This document shows, piece by piece, positions 54,168 to 63,098 of a stretch of DNA of 64,000 nt. Under the pieces are notes generated by a model. It had not been told where the DNA came from and made no database searches. It saw nothing but the letters and a program-made list of their open reading frames with translations. Made by a program: the position numbers and the translations under genes. The stretch spans positions 186,001-250,000 of the forward strand of contig JBJMQS010000056.1 of NCBI GenBank assembly GCA_045802605.1, given 5' to 3'. This DNA comes from JBJMQS01 sp045802605. GTDB taxonomy: Bacteria; Planctomycetota; Planctomycetia; Gemmatales; Gemmataceae. Each line of letters begins with the position of its first letter. The first letter of the stretch is position 1.

Positions 54168-55345
54168 GTGAGAAACCCGAAACTCGAAGTCTCCAATCAG
54201 ACTCCAAGAAAGGCGAAATAAGGCACTTTGCGTTTTTTGCTCTCATGTTTGAGTTTCTTGTTGCGATCGGTGAATTGTTGACCGTGTGCTGCGTCGTACT
54301 TTTGGTGTCCTCCTCGGCTCATGGCGAAGAGTTGCCGCCAAAGGTGAAAGACGCTTGCGACCGCGGCCTCAAGTGGATCGCCGACACGCAGCATCGCGAC
54401 GGGCATTGGGAGGCGAACGGCAATCAATATCCCGTGAGCATGACAGCTCTATCGGGCATGTCTTTGTTGATGGAAGGCAGCACGCTCCGCGAGGGCAAAT
54501 ACGCCGATCATCTTCGCCGGGCCACCGACTGGCTGATGGACCGCGCCCGTCCGAACGGGATGATCGGCAATCCGGAAAACGAAACCGAACGCCAGCGTTA
54601 CATGTATGGTCACGGTTTCGGCATGCTGTTCCTCGCGAGCGTCTACGGTGAAGAAGAAGATGGCGATCGGCGGAAAAAGCTCGAAAAGATTCTGATCAAG
54701 GCCGTCGAATTCACCGGCAAAGCGCAAACGAGCAAAGGTGGCTGGGGGTACGTGAGTGCGGCTGATGCGAGCGACTTCGACGAAGGCTCCGTGACGATCA
54801 CGCAACTGCAATCGATTCGAGCAGCCAAGAACGCTGGGATCATCGTGCCGAAGTCAATTATCGACAAGGCCGTGAAGTACTTGAAAGACTCCACCACCGC
54901 CAACGGCGGGGTTGTCTATAGCCTGTACAACTCAAGCGCTGCTGTTGGTGGCGAACGGCCGCCACTCACTGCTGCCGCGATTGCCTGTTCGTTTTCCGCG
55001 GGGGATTACAATTCCGATCTGGCGAAGAAATGGTTGAAGTACTGTTCGACCAATATTCCCGTCGGACGCGGCCGCATCGGGCACGATGAATATCTCCATT
55101 ACTACTACGCCCAAGCGATTTACATCCTGGGCGACGAGGGCTACGGCAAGTTATTCCCGCAAGATGCCAAGGACCGTGCCCTGACTTGGAGCCGATACCG
55201 AAAGGACATGTTCGACCATATCCTCACCAGCCAGAACCGCGACGGTTCCTGGTCCGGCGGCTACATAGGCCCGGTATTCACGACCTCCGTATATCTAACT
55301 ATCCTGCAACTCGACAAAGGGATGCTGCCGATTTATCAACGTTAG
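54164..55345 (+). CDS. Prenyltransferase/squalene-oxidase-repeat protein, exported
   Basis: 393 residues. A hydrophobic stretch near residues 24-52 (FFALMFEFLVAIGELLTVCC) precedes the mature domain, an alpha/alpha barrel with repeats such as GLKWIADTQHRDGHWEANG and FDHILTSQNRDGSWSGGY, typical of the prenyltransferase/terpene cyclase-like fold. The Asp-rich motif of true cyclases is not obvious, so it is probably a structural or binding version. It overlaps the giant propeller gene by four bases. It comes before the MoxR operon, separated by a family IV element. Confidence 0.85.
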   Translation: MSEKPETRSLQSDSKKGEIRHFAFFALMFEFLVAIGELLTVCCVVLLVSSSAHGEELPPKVKDACDRGLKWIADTQHRDGHWEANGNQYPVSMTALSGMSLLMEGSTLREGKYADHLRRATDWLMDRARPNGMIGNPENETERQRYMYGHGFGMLFLASVYGEEEDGDRRKKLEKILIKAVEFTGKAQTSKGGWGYVSAADASDFDEGSVTITQLQSIRAAKNAGIIVPKSIIDKAVKYLKDSTTANGGVVYSLYNSSAAVGGERPPLTAAAIACSFSAGDYNSDLAKKWLKYCSTNIPVGRGRIGHDEYLHYYYAQAIYILGDEGYGKLFPQDAKDRALTWSRYRKDMFDHILTSQNRDGSWSGGYIGPVFTTSVYLTILQLDKGMLPIYQR

Positions 55346-55360
55346 ACTGCAACACTGCAT

Positions 55361-55390
55361 CGGTGGGCACTCAAAGCAGTGCCGCCCTAC
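55361..55390. repeat. Palindromic element, family IV, short copy
   Basis: GGTGGGCACTCAAAGCAGTG followed by CCGCCCTAC is a half-element with self-complementary ends. It is related to 36411-36444. It lies 15 bases after the prenyltransferase-fold stop and 14 bases before the MoxR start. Confidence 0.75.
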
Positions 55391-55404
55391 AGCATGGGGA
55401 TTTG

Positions 55405-56466
55405 ATGACCGAAACCACGACAAGCGTAGCCAATGACGATTTGGCCGCGATCAAAAAGCTTCGCTCCGCGTTCGACGACATCCGCCAACAATTGGGCCGG
55501 GTCATCGTTGGCCAAGATGCCGTCATCGAGGAACTTTTGATCGCGCTCTTTAGCCGCGGGCACTGCATCTTGGAAGGCGTGCCCGGCTTGGCCAAGACGC
55601 TGATGATATCCACTCTCGCCAAGTGTCTCTCACTCGATTTTAGCCGCATTCAGTTCACGCCCGATCTTATGCCGGCGGATATCACCGGCACCGAAGTGCT
55701 GGAAGAGAATCGGTCCTCAGGCGCGCGGGAATTGAAATTCATTCCGGGACCATTGTTCGCCCATGTGATTCTCGCGGATGAGATCAACCGTACGCCGCCG
55801 AAGACACAAGCAGCGCTCTTGGAAGCCATGCAGGAGCGGCAAGTCACCGTCGGCCGCAATCGACACAAGCTTGCGGATCCCTTCTTCGTTCTCGCCACAC
55901 AGAACCCGATCGAGCAGGAAGGCACGTACCCGTTGCCCGAAGCCCAGCAAGACCGGTTTATGTTCAAGGTCTTCGTGAAATATCCAAATTTCAATGAGGA
56001 GTTCGAGATCGCCCGGCGAACCACGACGGTGATGGCCGAGGACGTGCGTCCCGTGCTCTCCGGCGATCAAATCCTCGACCTGCAAACGCTCGTGCGCAAA
56101 GTGCCGGTGACCGATCATGTGATTCAATACACTTTGGCGCTCGTCCGGCAGACCCGCGTCGGTGAAGGCGGCGTGCCTCGCTTTGTCCGTGACTGGTTGC
56201 AATGGGGTGCCGGCCCCCGGGCCGTGCAGTACCTCATCTTGGGCGCGAAGGCCCGAGCGCTGCTCTATGGCCGGTCGCATGTCCAGATCGAAGACGTGCA
56301 GGCTCTAGCAATGCCGGTCCTGCGACATCGCCTGCTTACGAATTTCACCGCCGCGAGCGAAGGCATCACGACAGACAACGTCGTGAGCCGGCTTATCGAG
56401 GAAACGCCCTCCCGCGAAGGTGAATTGCAGAAGGACGATCGCTTCAAGAAGATCTTTGCCACGTGA
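55405..56466 (+). CDS. moxR: MoxR-family AAA+ ATPase
   Basis: 353 residues from ATG 55405 (GGGGATTTG upstream). Walker A is GVPGLAKT (from RGHCILEGVPGLAKTLM), Walker B is VILADEINR, followed by PPKTQAALLEAMQE and the sensor region LATQNPIEQEGTYPLPEAQ. MoxR ATPases act with DUF58/VWA partners as chaperones in complex maturation. It starts the MoxR-DUF58-VWA-VWA-DUF4175-like operon. It overlaps the next gene by one base. Confidence 0.94.
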   Translation: MTETTTSVANDDLAAIKKLRSAFDDIRQQLGRVIVGQDAVIEELLIALFSRGHCILEGVPGLAKTLMISTLAKCLSLDFSRIQFTPDLMPADITGTEVLEENRSSGARELKFIPGPLFAHVILADEINRTPPKTQAALLEAMQERQVTVGRNRHKLADPFFVLATQNPIEQEGTYPLPEAQQDRFMFKVFVKYPNFNEEFEIARRTTTVMAEDVRPVLSGDQILDLQTLVRKVPVTDHVIQYTLALVRQTRVGEGGVPRFVRDWLQWGAGPRAVQYLILGAKARALLYGRSHVQIEDVQALAMPVLRHRLLTNFTAASEGITTDNVVSRLIEETPSREGELQKDDRFKKIFAT

Positions 56467-57407
56467 TGCCAGACCAACCCAACGACGATCCCCGGCGTTT
56501 TCTCGATCCCGCCGTCTTGGCGCGGATCTCGCGGCTGGACCTGCGCGCTCGTCAGGCCGTCGAAGGATTTGTCACCGGCTTGCACCGCAGTCCGTTCTTT
56601 GGCCATTCCGTGGAGTTCGCCCAGCACCGCGAGTACACTCGCGGCGACGATCTACGCCACCTCGACTGGAAGGTATGGTCCAAGACTGACCGCTATTACG
56701 TCAAGCAATATGAATCGGAAACCAACCTTCGCTGCCAACTGATGCTCGATGTCAGCGAGTCAATGCGCTACGGCAACAAACGCGACTGGACCAAGTACGA
56801 TGCGGCTTGCACAACTGCTGCCTGTCTGGCGTATCTGATCCTGCGGCAACACGATGCGGTGGGAATGGTGAGCTTCGACGCGGACATTCGCCAGGTCGTG
56901 CCCGCGCGGTCCTCGCAAACGCACATTGATTCGCTGGTACGCGCGATGCATGCCGGCAAGCCGCAACAGAAAACTGATTTGGAGAAAATCTGTCGCCGGG
57001 TTGCGGAAGTGACGCCGGCCCGGGGCCTGATCATCGTCGTATCGGATTTGCTCTGCGGCCGAGGCCCGCTCTTCGCCGGCTTGGAGATGCTTCGCCACCG
57101 GCGGCACGACATTCTGGTTTTCCATGTCCTTGACGACGACGAGCTCGATTTTCCCTTCGCAGGCACAAGCCGGTTCGAAGGCATGGAGGAGATGCCGATC
57201 GTGACGGTCGATCCGCGGGCATTGCGCGACGGATATTTGGAAGCGCTCAACGAATATCTTACCGAGGTCCGCCGCGGCTGTAGCCGGCGCGGCATCGATT
57301 ACGCGATGGTTCGTACCGGCGACTCGCTCGATGTTGCCCTGACCCGATATTTGAACTTCCGCTCCGCGGCCATCAAAAGCGGCGGACGGGTGCCAACAAC
57401 CGGATAA
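56466..57407 (+). CDS. DUF58 domain protein, MoxR partner
   Basis: 313 residues from ATG 56466 (TGATG overlap with moxR). The DUF58 signature EFAQHREYTRGDDLRHLDWK is clear, followed by a VWA-like domain with the MIDAS-like DVSESMRYG and LIIVVSDLLCG. Probably a membrane- or envelope-associated partner of MoxR. It shares one base with the BatA/VWA gene after it. Confidence 0.93.
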   Translation: MPDQPNDDPRRFLDPAVLARISRLDLRARQAVEGFVTGLHRSPFFGHSVEFAQHREYTRGDDLRHLDWKVWSKTDRYYVKQYESETNLRCQLMLDVSESMRYGNKRDWTKYDAACTTAACLAYLILRQHDAVGMVSFDADIRQVVPARSSQTHIDSLVRAMHAGKPQQKTDLEKICRRVAEVTPARGLIIVVSDLLCGRGPLFAGLEMLRHRRHDILVFHVLDDDELDFPFAGTSRFEGMEEMPIVTVDPRALRDGYLEALNEYLTEVRRGCSRRGIDYAMVRTGDSLDVALTRYLNFRSAAIKSGGRVPTTG

Positions 57408-60127
57408 TGCTTTCACTCTTTCTCAATCCGTTCACCATGATTGCCGGCGCGGGGCTCATCCTCTCGCCGATCGTCATTCATTTGATCAATCGTCTGCGCT
57501 ATCGCCGCGTACCCTGGGCGGCGATGGAGTTTCTGCTCGCTTCGTTGAAGCGCAATCGCCGCAAGATGATTCTGCGGCAACTGCTCCTCCTCTTACTTCG
57601 CATTTCGCTCGTCTTGCTCGTGGCCCTGCTCACCGCTCGCTATCTGGGCGCGACCCTTGGCTTTGGCCGGCCGCGTGGCACAGTGCATGTCGTGGTGCTC
57701 GACGATACCGCCAGCATGGGAGACGCCTGGCGCGAAAATGGCCTGCCACGAACAACCATTGACCGCGCGAAGAGCGCCATCGTCGCCGACATTGCGACCG
57801 GAGCCGCCGACGCCAGCACACCGCAGACCGTAGAGTTGATTCGTCTGTCTGCTCCCACGGAATCGCCTCTGCACGTCGAGAGGCTGAGCCCGCAAAATCT
57901 CGACGAACTAACCAACCAGTTGAACGGCATCAAGTGCACCGCGCTGCACGCCGACTTTCTGTCCGCAATCAAAACCGCTAAAGAGATTTTCGATCGCTAT
58001 CCGTCCTCGAAGCGAGTGCTGCACATCGTTAGCGACTTTCGCGCTCGCGATTGGGCCGGCGCCGAGGCGGCCGCACTGGCGAAAGCCTTCCCGGAGGCGG
58101 TGAATGGAAAAACGGGCGCATTGCATTTTCTTGACGCCGCTCACCCCAATCGCAGCACAACCGCCAAAACGGTGCTGGACCATGGCAACATAGGTCTTGT
58201 CGATCTGCAGCCCGACGCACGGGTGATTGGCAAGTTTCTCCCGGTGGAGTTCACGCTGACCGTGGCGAACTTCACTCCGGCCGCTCGCAAGAGCTTGCGT
58301 GTCGTCGTCAAAATCAATGGTCGCATCCGTGAGGACGCATCGCTCACCATCCTTGACGTCCCACCGGGCCAATCGCAGCACACCTTCACAGCCACATTTG
58401 AGCAACTCGGCCCCAACATGGTGACCGCCTCGTTCGAGCCGGAGGAGGCTGGGTTAGCCCTCGACGACCTGCGTTACGCGGTGGTGGAGGTGCGCGAGAA
58501 GGTGCCGCTGTTGTTCATCACCAGCGACGTCACCGCGCGGGGCAAACCCGAAGCCGATGGATTCTATCTTCGCGCTTTGTTCATGGACGCGGCCAAGGGC
58601 TTCGAGGTGGTTGAGCGTTCCCCGGCGGAACTCGAGCAGCCGACACTCGAACGCTACCCGGCCATTTACCTGCTCAACGTGCCGCGGCTGAGCGATAAGG
58701 CGCGGGCCAACCTCGAGGCATTTGTCCGCAATGGCGGCGGCCTGTTCATCGCCATGGGCGAGCAAACGGATGTGGACTTCTACAACCGCTTGTACGCCGA
58801 TGGCAAAGGCCTGTTTCCGGTGCCGATTTCACGTCCGACCGAACCCCTTACCGATGTCCAACGATATGAGCGAATGTTCGACCCGGCGTTGCCGCCCAAG
58901 GTGTTCGTGCGATCCGATACGCATCCAATCCTCTCGCACCTGTTCCGCGAAGATCGCAACCGCGAGGTCAACACGTATCTGAAATTCTTATTTGTTGAAC
59001 GCTACGTGCCGGTGAATCGTGCACGGTGGAATCCTGAGGCCGGTCGGACCGAAGAGTTGCTCACGCTGCCGAACTATCACCCCGCCGACGATTACAAAGA
59101 GCCGGCTCAGAAGCTCCTGGATCGATTGCCCATGGGCGATGCGCGATTTGCACGCTACCACGATCGTTTGCGCGAGCACATTCGCCATGTCAAGGAGGTG
59201 CTTGCAGCTAACCGTCCGCTGTATGCGTTAGCGGATGCGCTGGAATCTCTCTTGAATGAGGGCGCGGATCCGAACCAACCAGACCGGCCCAATCTTCAAG
59301 AGTTCTGGGCTGACCCGGCGAACCAAATTCTGCGTACCGATCTTTCGCGATTTCTCGAAACGGTTCGCTTTGGGGATCCACTAGTCGTTGCTGGGCGGTT
59401 TGGCCGCGGCAATGTCATCGCCTATCTCACCTCGGCGAGTGCGGCTTGGAATGATTGGCCCAATGGCCCTGCTCGGCCCTATTTCGTGATGTTGATGTTG
59501 GAGACACAAAAATTCTTGGCCGGCGTTGGCCCTGATGCGAATCGCTTTGTTGGAAGTGTGGCGGAAATTACCGCTGATCCGGCTCGCTATGAGCCGCGCT
59601 TACGCCGCACCTACCTGCCCGAAGTGGCGCCAGATGCCGCGCCCGGCGTGGGCCCCGTGGATCGCGGCGAACAGCCAGGTGTGCTTCGCGCCGGCCGCCT
59701 TGTCTTCGATGTCATCGACGCGCGCGAACCCGGTGTCTACCGCTTGGACCTCATCGCCAAATCCGAAGGCGGCGCCGAAGGCCGCATCGAATCGATTGCC
59801 TACGCATTCAATGTGGACACGCTGGCCGAAGGCGACCTCCGCCGGGCCAGCCGCGACGATTTGGCATCAGCGGCCCCCGGCATGCAGTTGCACGCGCCCG
59901 GTTCCGGCCTAGCGACGATTCTGAAGGATCGCCAAAGTGACCTCTCGGAGTCGCCGTGGTTTTTCTTGTTGATCCTCCTGATCTTGGTGGCCGAGCAGGC
60001 GCTGTCCGTGCATTTGAGCTTCCATGTTGATCGCCAGGCCTCACCGCTCAGCCGCGACGCGATTGCGGAGCGCTCTCGGGGTATTTCACGAGTCGATGCC
60101 ACCGATCGGATTTCCACCCCGGCATGA
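57407..60127 (+). CDS. BatA/VWA domain membrane protein
   Basis: 906 residues. An N-terminal BatA-type double helix (FLNPFTMIAGAGLILSPIVI, then the RRVPWAAMEFLLAS loop and LLLLLLRISLVLLVALL) is followed by a VWA-type domain (VVVLDDTASMGDAWR), a long Ig-like region and a glutamine-amidotransferase-like domain (FVRNGGGLFIAMGEQTDVDF). Another helix lies near the end (SPWFFLLILLILVAEQAL). Its end overlaps the next gene by four bases. Confidence 0.9.
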   Translation: MLSLFLNPFTMIAGAGLILSPIVIHLINRLRYRRVPWAAMEFLLASLKRNRRKMILRQLLLLLLRISLVLLVALLTARYLGATLGFGRPRGTVHVVVLDDTASMGDAWRENGLPRTTIDRAKSAIVADIATGAADASTPQTVELIRLSAPTESPLHVERLSPQNLDELTNQLNGIKCTALHADFLSAIKTAKEIFDRYPSSKRVLHIVSDFRARDWAGAEAAALAKAFPEAVNGKTGALHFLDAAHPNRSTTAKTVLDHGNIGLVDLQPDARVIGKFLPVEFTLTVANFTPAARKSLRVVVKINGRIREDASLTILDVPPGQSQHTFTATFEQLGPNMVTASFEPEEAGLALDDLRYAVVEVREKVPLLFITSDVTARGKPEADGFYLRALFMDAAKGFEVVERSPAELEQPTLERYPAIYLLNVPRLSDKARANLEAFVRNGGGLFIAMGEQTDVDFYNRLYADGKGLFPVPISRPTEPLTDVQRYERMFDPALPPKVFVRSDTHPILSHLFREDRNREVNTYLKFLFVERYVPVNRARWNPEAGRTEELLTLPNYHPADDYKEPAQKLLDRLPMGDARFARYHDRLREHIRHVKEVLAANRPLYALADALESLLNEGADPNQPDRPNLQEFWADPANQILRTDLSRFLETVRFGDPLVVAGRFGRGNVIAYLTSASAAWNDWPNGPARPYFVMLMLETQKFLAGVGPDANRFVGSVAEITADPARYEPRLRRTYLPEVAPDAAPGVGPVDRGEQPGVLRAGRLVFDVIDAREPGVYRLDLIAKSEGGAEGRIESIAYAFNVDTLAEGDLRRASRDDLASAAPGMQLHAPGSGLATILKDRQSDLSESPWFFLLILLILVAEQALSVHLSFHVDRQASPLSRDAIAERSRGISRVDATDRISTPA

Positions 60128-63084
60128 ACGATACCCAGCTACAGCAGGAATTCGTGCTCCGGCGCTTGGCCGAGCCGTGGCAGATTGCCGGTAAGGAAGT
60201 GAACGGCCTCTTCTGGCTGGCAGTGCTGATCCCGGCCTTGATTTTGGGGCTCGTCTACATCGCGTGGATGTATCGCCGCGACACGGTGTCGATCTCACGC
60301 TTTTGGGCAATCTTTTTAGGCACATGTCGAGGCGCGGTGTATCTGATCCTGGCGGGGGTCTTCCTTTTGCCAGCCATGCAGACCTGGGAAACGACACAGA
60401 AGCGCTCCCGCGTCGTGCTTTTGCTGGACACATCGCCGAGCATTACCGAAATTTCCGATGATCTGCCGCCCGAAGACGGCAGACCGACAAAGCTCCCGAC
60501 CCGTCTCGACAAAGTCGTGGCCACGCTCACCGATCCGCAAATGAAATTCATCGCGCGATTGGCGGAGAAAAACCCAGTCTGGGTCTACCGCTTTGGTGGC
60601 CGTCTCGATGAAGAGCCGGCCGTTTTCGATAAAGACACCAAATCGTGGGACACCGAGCGTTGGCTTGCCTGGCTCAAGCAGGATTTCAAACGATGGATGC
60701 TCGATCAACTCGATGAGTTCACCGTCAACGCGTTGACAAAGCATCCCGCATTCGAAGCAGACAAACCGGGCACCATCGAATGGGCATCTGCTTGGCTGCA
60801 GCTTCATCCGACTGATGTCACGCCGCCGGGGCTCGACGAGGCGCAGCGCGAGAAATTCCTCGCTGTTCGTGCTCGGCTCGACAAACGGATGGAAGCGGTG
60901 CGCCAGGTCCGATCTGGAACCAACGTCGCGGAATCTGTCTTGCAGCTCTTGGGCCGTGAAGGCGCGAACATGTTGCAAGGCCTGATCGTCGTCAGTGATG
61001 GTCGCAGCAACCTCGGCGGCGAGAGCGGTATCAGCGAAGCCCACACTCGGGCGGCGAGTGATCGTGTTCCCATCTTCACGGTGCAACTCGGCGAAGATCG
61101 CCAAATGATCGAAATTCGGCTCACCGACCTTCAGACACCGGAACAAACGCCGCCCAATGAAAAGTTCGTCGTGCGAGCGGAGCTCGATGGCGTCGGCTTG
61201 CCCGAGCAGGAAGTGCCGGTGTTCCTCGACATTTACGCACCCAAGGCGGAGAAACCCACGCACACGCTGGAATCGAAGGTCACATTTCAGCCCGGCACGC
61301 CGCCGCATGCCCAGGCCGAGTTCGCGATTGATCCCGAAGGCGATACACCACTGCCCGGCGAACTCGTCAGGACTAGTGAAACAGGAAAAAAGGAATTCGT
61401 CGAAGGCGAGTGGAAGTTTGTAGTCCGCGTGCCGCGCGATCGCCGGGAAGCGTTTGCCGGCAAGGAACATGTGACCGAGCCGACGAGTGTTCAAGTGATC
61501 AAGAAGCCGCTCCGCGTGTTGCTCGTGGCCGCGGGGCCCACGCACGATTACCAGTTCGTGCGCAACATGCTCGTGCGCGAAAAAGATATGAAGCGGGCCG
61601 AGCTGAGCATCTTCTTGCAAAACGAAGGGCGAGATGGCCGCGCGGTGCAGGACGTCGAGCCGGAGCGCCTGCTCAATCGCTTCCCGACGTCACTGCGCAT
61701 TGAAGACGATCCGAACGAAAAGCCCGACGACCGCTACTACAACCTCGCCCGCTACGACGTGATCATTGCCTTCGATCCGGACTGGACCGAATTCACCGGA
61801 GAGCAACTGGAGTTGCTCAAGAAATGGGTGGACACCCAAGCGGGCGGCCTGATTCTTGTCGCGGGGCCCGTGAACACTTTTCAACTGGCTCGCAGTCAAG
61901 AAGGCGGCCGGCTGAAGCCGCTCTTGGATCTCTTCCCAGTTTTGCCCGGCGACAGCGTGCTCTATGGCGGCACGCGCCGGCCGCAGAAAACGCCGTTTCG
62001 GCTGAACTTCGCCGGCGCATCGCCGGAGACGGATTTCTTGAAACTCGACGATGACTCGAAAGACCCCCTCGGCGGCTGGCGTGAGTTCTTTGATAGCATC
62101 TCCGGCACTGTGCCGGCAAACCCCGGCCGTGGCGAACCTCAGCGTGGGTTTTACACAACCTACCCCGTGAAGTCTGTGAAACCGGGCGCGACGGTCATCG
62201 CAACGTTCACCGACCCGACCATGAAGATGCCCGACGGCAAGGAGCATCCTTTCCTGGTGACCATGCCCTACGGCAAAGGCCGAGTAGCATTTTTAGGTTC
62301 GGGTGAAATGCGGCGGCTGCGACAATTCCGCGAGGTCTTTTACGAACGCTTCTGGCTGAAGCTTGGGCGCTGGTGTTCCGCCGGTGGCCGAACACGGCAA
62401 AACCGCCGCGGCGTGTTGGTCATGGGCCGGCAGTTCTCGGCCGGCGGTTATGTGCGGGTCGAGGCGCAACTCTTCGGGCCGACACTGGAGCCACTGCCGC
62501 GTACGACACGAGCGAAAGTGACTGTTGCCGCGCTCGATGGCACCGATCGTCGCGAGGTGGAGTTGACGCCCAAAGCGGGCGCCGGCGAATGGGCCGGCTG
62601 GTTTGCGGCGAGGTTCCCCGCGGGCAAAGCCGGTGAATACCGGTTGGAACTACCCATCCCTGGCTCAGGCGATTTTCTCCGCGGCAAGTTCAGCGTCAAA
62701 GCCACCGACCCCGAATTGGATAATCCGCGGCCCGATACGGCAGCCATGGCTCAGCTTGCCAGCGACTTCCGCGATATCGAAGACCGGCTGCCCGACGCAC
62801 GCGGCCGAGAGGATGTCCGCGGCAAGTTGGTGTCGTCAAGCGGTGGGATATCGGAGTCAAAGTTGTGCTTGCCGCTCGCCAACGCCGAAGTGATCCCGCA
62901 GTGCATGGCTTCACAACGCAAAGAACAACGCAACCGCGGTCCTGTCGACGACCTTTGGGATGATGGCCCGGTCTTTGGACACACAGCGGACGGCAAGAAG
63001 ATTGAAATCTCCACCGTGATGTTGGTGGTCGTGGGCTTACTATCAGTGGAATGGTTAATTCGGAAGTTATTGCGATTGGCGTGA
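60124..63084 (+). CDS. VWA/GATase1-like domain membrane protein
   Basis: 986 residues. Two N-terminal TM helices (FWLAVLIPALILGLVYIAWM and GAVYLILAGVFLLPAM), then a VWA-like domain with VVLLLDTSPSITE and LIVVSDGRSNLGG, an Ig-like part, a GATase1-like domain (ARYDVIIAFDPDWTEF, LKKWVDTQAGGLILVAGP) and a final TM helix (ISTVMLVVVGLLSVEWLIRK). It is paralogous in outline to the previous gene; the two may form a membrane complex. It overlaps its upstream neighbour by four bases. Confidence 0.9.
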   Translation: MNDTQLQQEFVLRRLAEPWQIAGKEVNGLFWLAVLIPALILGLVYIAWMYRRDTVSISRFWAIFLGTCRGAVYLILAGVFLLPAMQTWETTQKRSRVVLLLDTSPSITEISDDLPPEDGRPTKLPTRLDKVVATLTDPQMKFIARLAEKNPVWVYRFGGRLDEEPAVFDKDTKSWDTERWLAWLKQDFKRWMLDQLDEFTVNALTKHPAFEADKPGTIEWASAWLQLHPTDVTPPGLDEAQREKFLAVRARLDKRMEAVRQVRSGTNVAESVLQLLGREGANMLQGLIVVSDGRSNLGGESGISEAHTRAASDRVPIFTVQLGEDRQMIEIRLTDLQTPEQTPPNEKFVVRAELDGVGLPEQEVPVFLDIYAPKAEKPTHTLESKVTFQPGTPPHAQAEFAIDPEGDTPLPGELVRTSETGKKEFVEGEWKFVVRVPRDRREAFAGKEHVTEPTSVQVIKKPLRVLLVAAGPTHDYQFVRNMLVREKDMKRAELSIFLQNEGRDGRAVQDVEPERLLNRFPTSLRIEDDPNEKPDDRYYNLARYDVIIAFDPDWTEFTGEQLELLKKWVDTQAGGLILVAGPVNTFQLARSQEGGRLKPLLDLFPVLPGDSVLYGGTRRPQKTPFRLNFAGASPETDFLKLDDDSKDPLGGWREFFDSISGTVPANPGRGEPQRGFYTTYPVKSVKPGATVIATFTDPTMKMPDGKEHPFLVTMPYGKGRVAFLGSGEMRRLRQFREVFYERFWLKLGRWCSAGGRTRQNRRGVLVMGRQFSAGGYVRVEAQLFGPTLEPLPRTTRAKVTVAALDGTDRREVELTPKAGAGEWAGWFAARFPAGKAGEYRLELPIPGSGDFLRGKFSVKATDPELDNPRPDTAAMAQLASDFRDIEDRLPDARGREDVRGKLVSSSGGISESKLCLPLANAEVIPQCMASQRKEQRNRGPVDDLWDDGPVFGHTADGKKIEISTVMLVVVGLLSVEWLIRKLLRLA

Positions 63085-63098
63085 GGAACTGTAGTCGA

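Noticed and set aside
60316..61620. 434-residue minus-strand open frame
   Set aside because: Shadow of the VWA/GATase-like gene; composition is that of reversed coding DNA.
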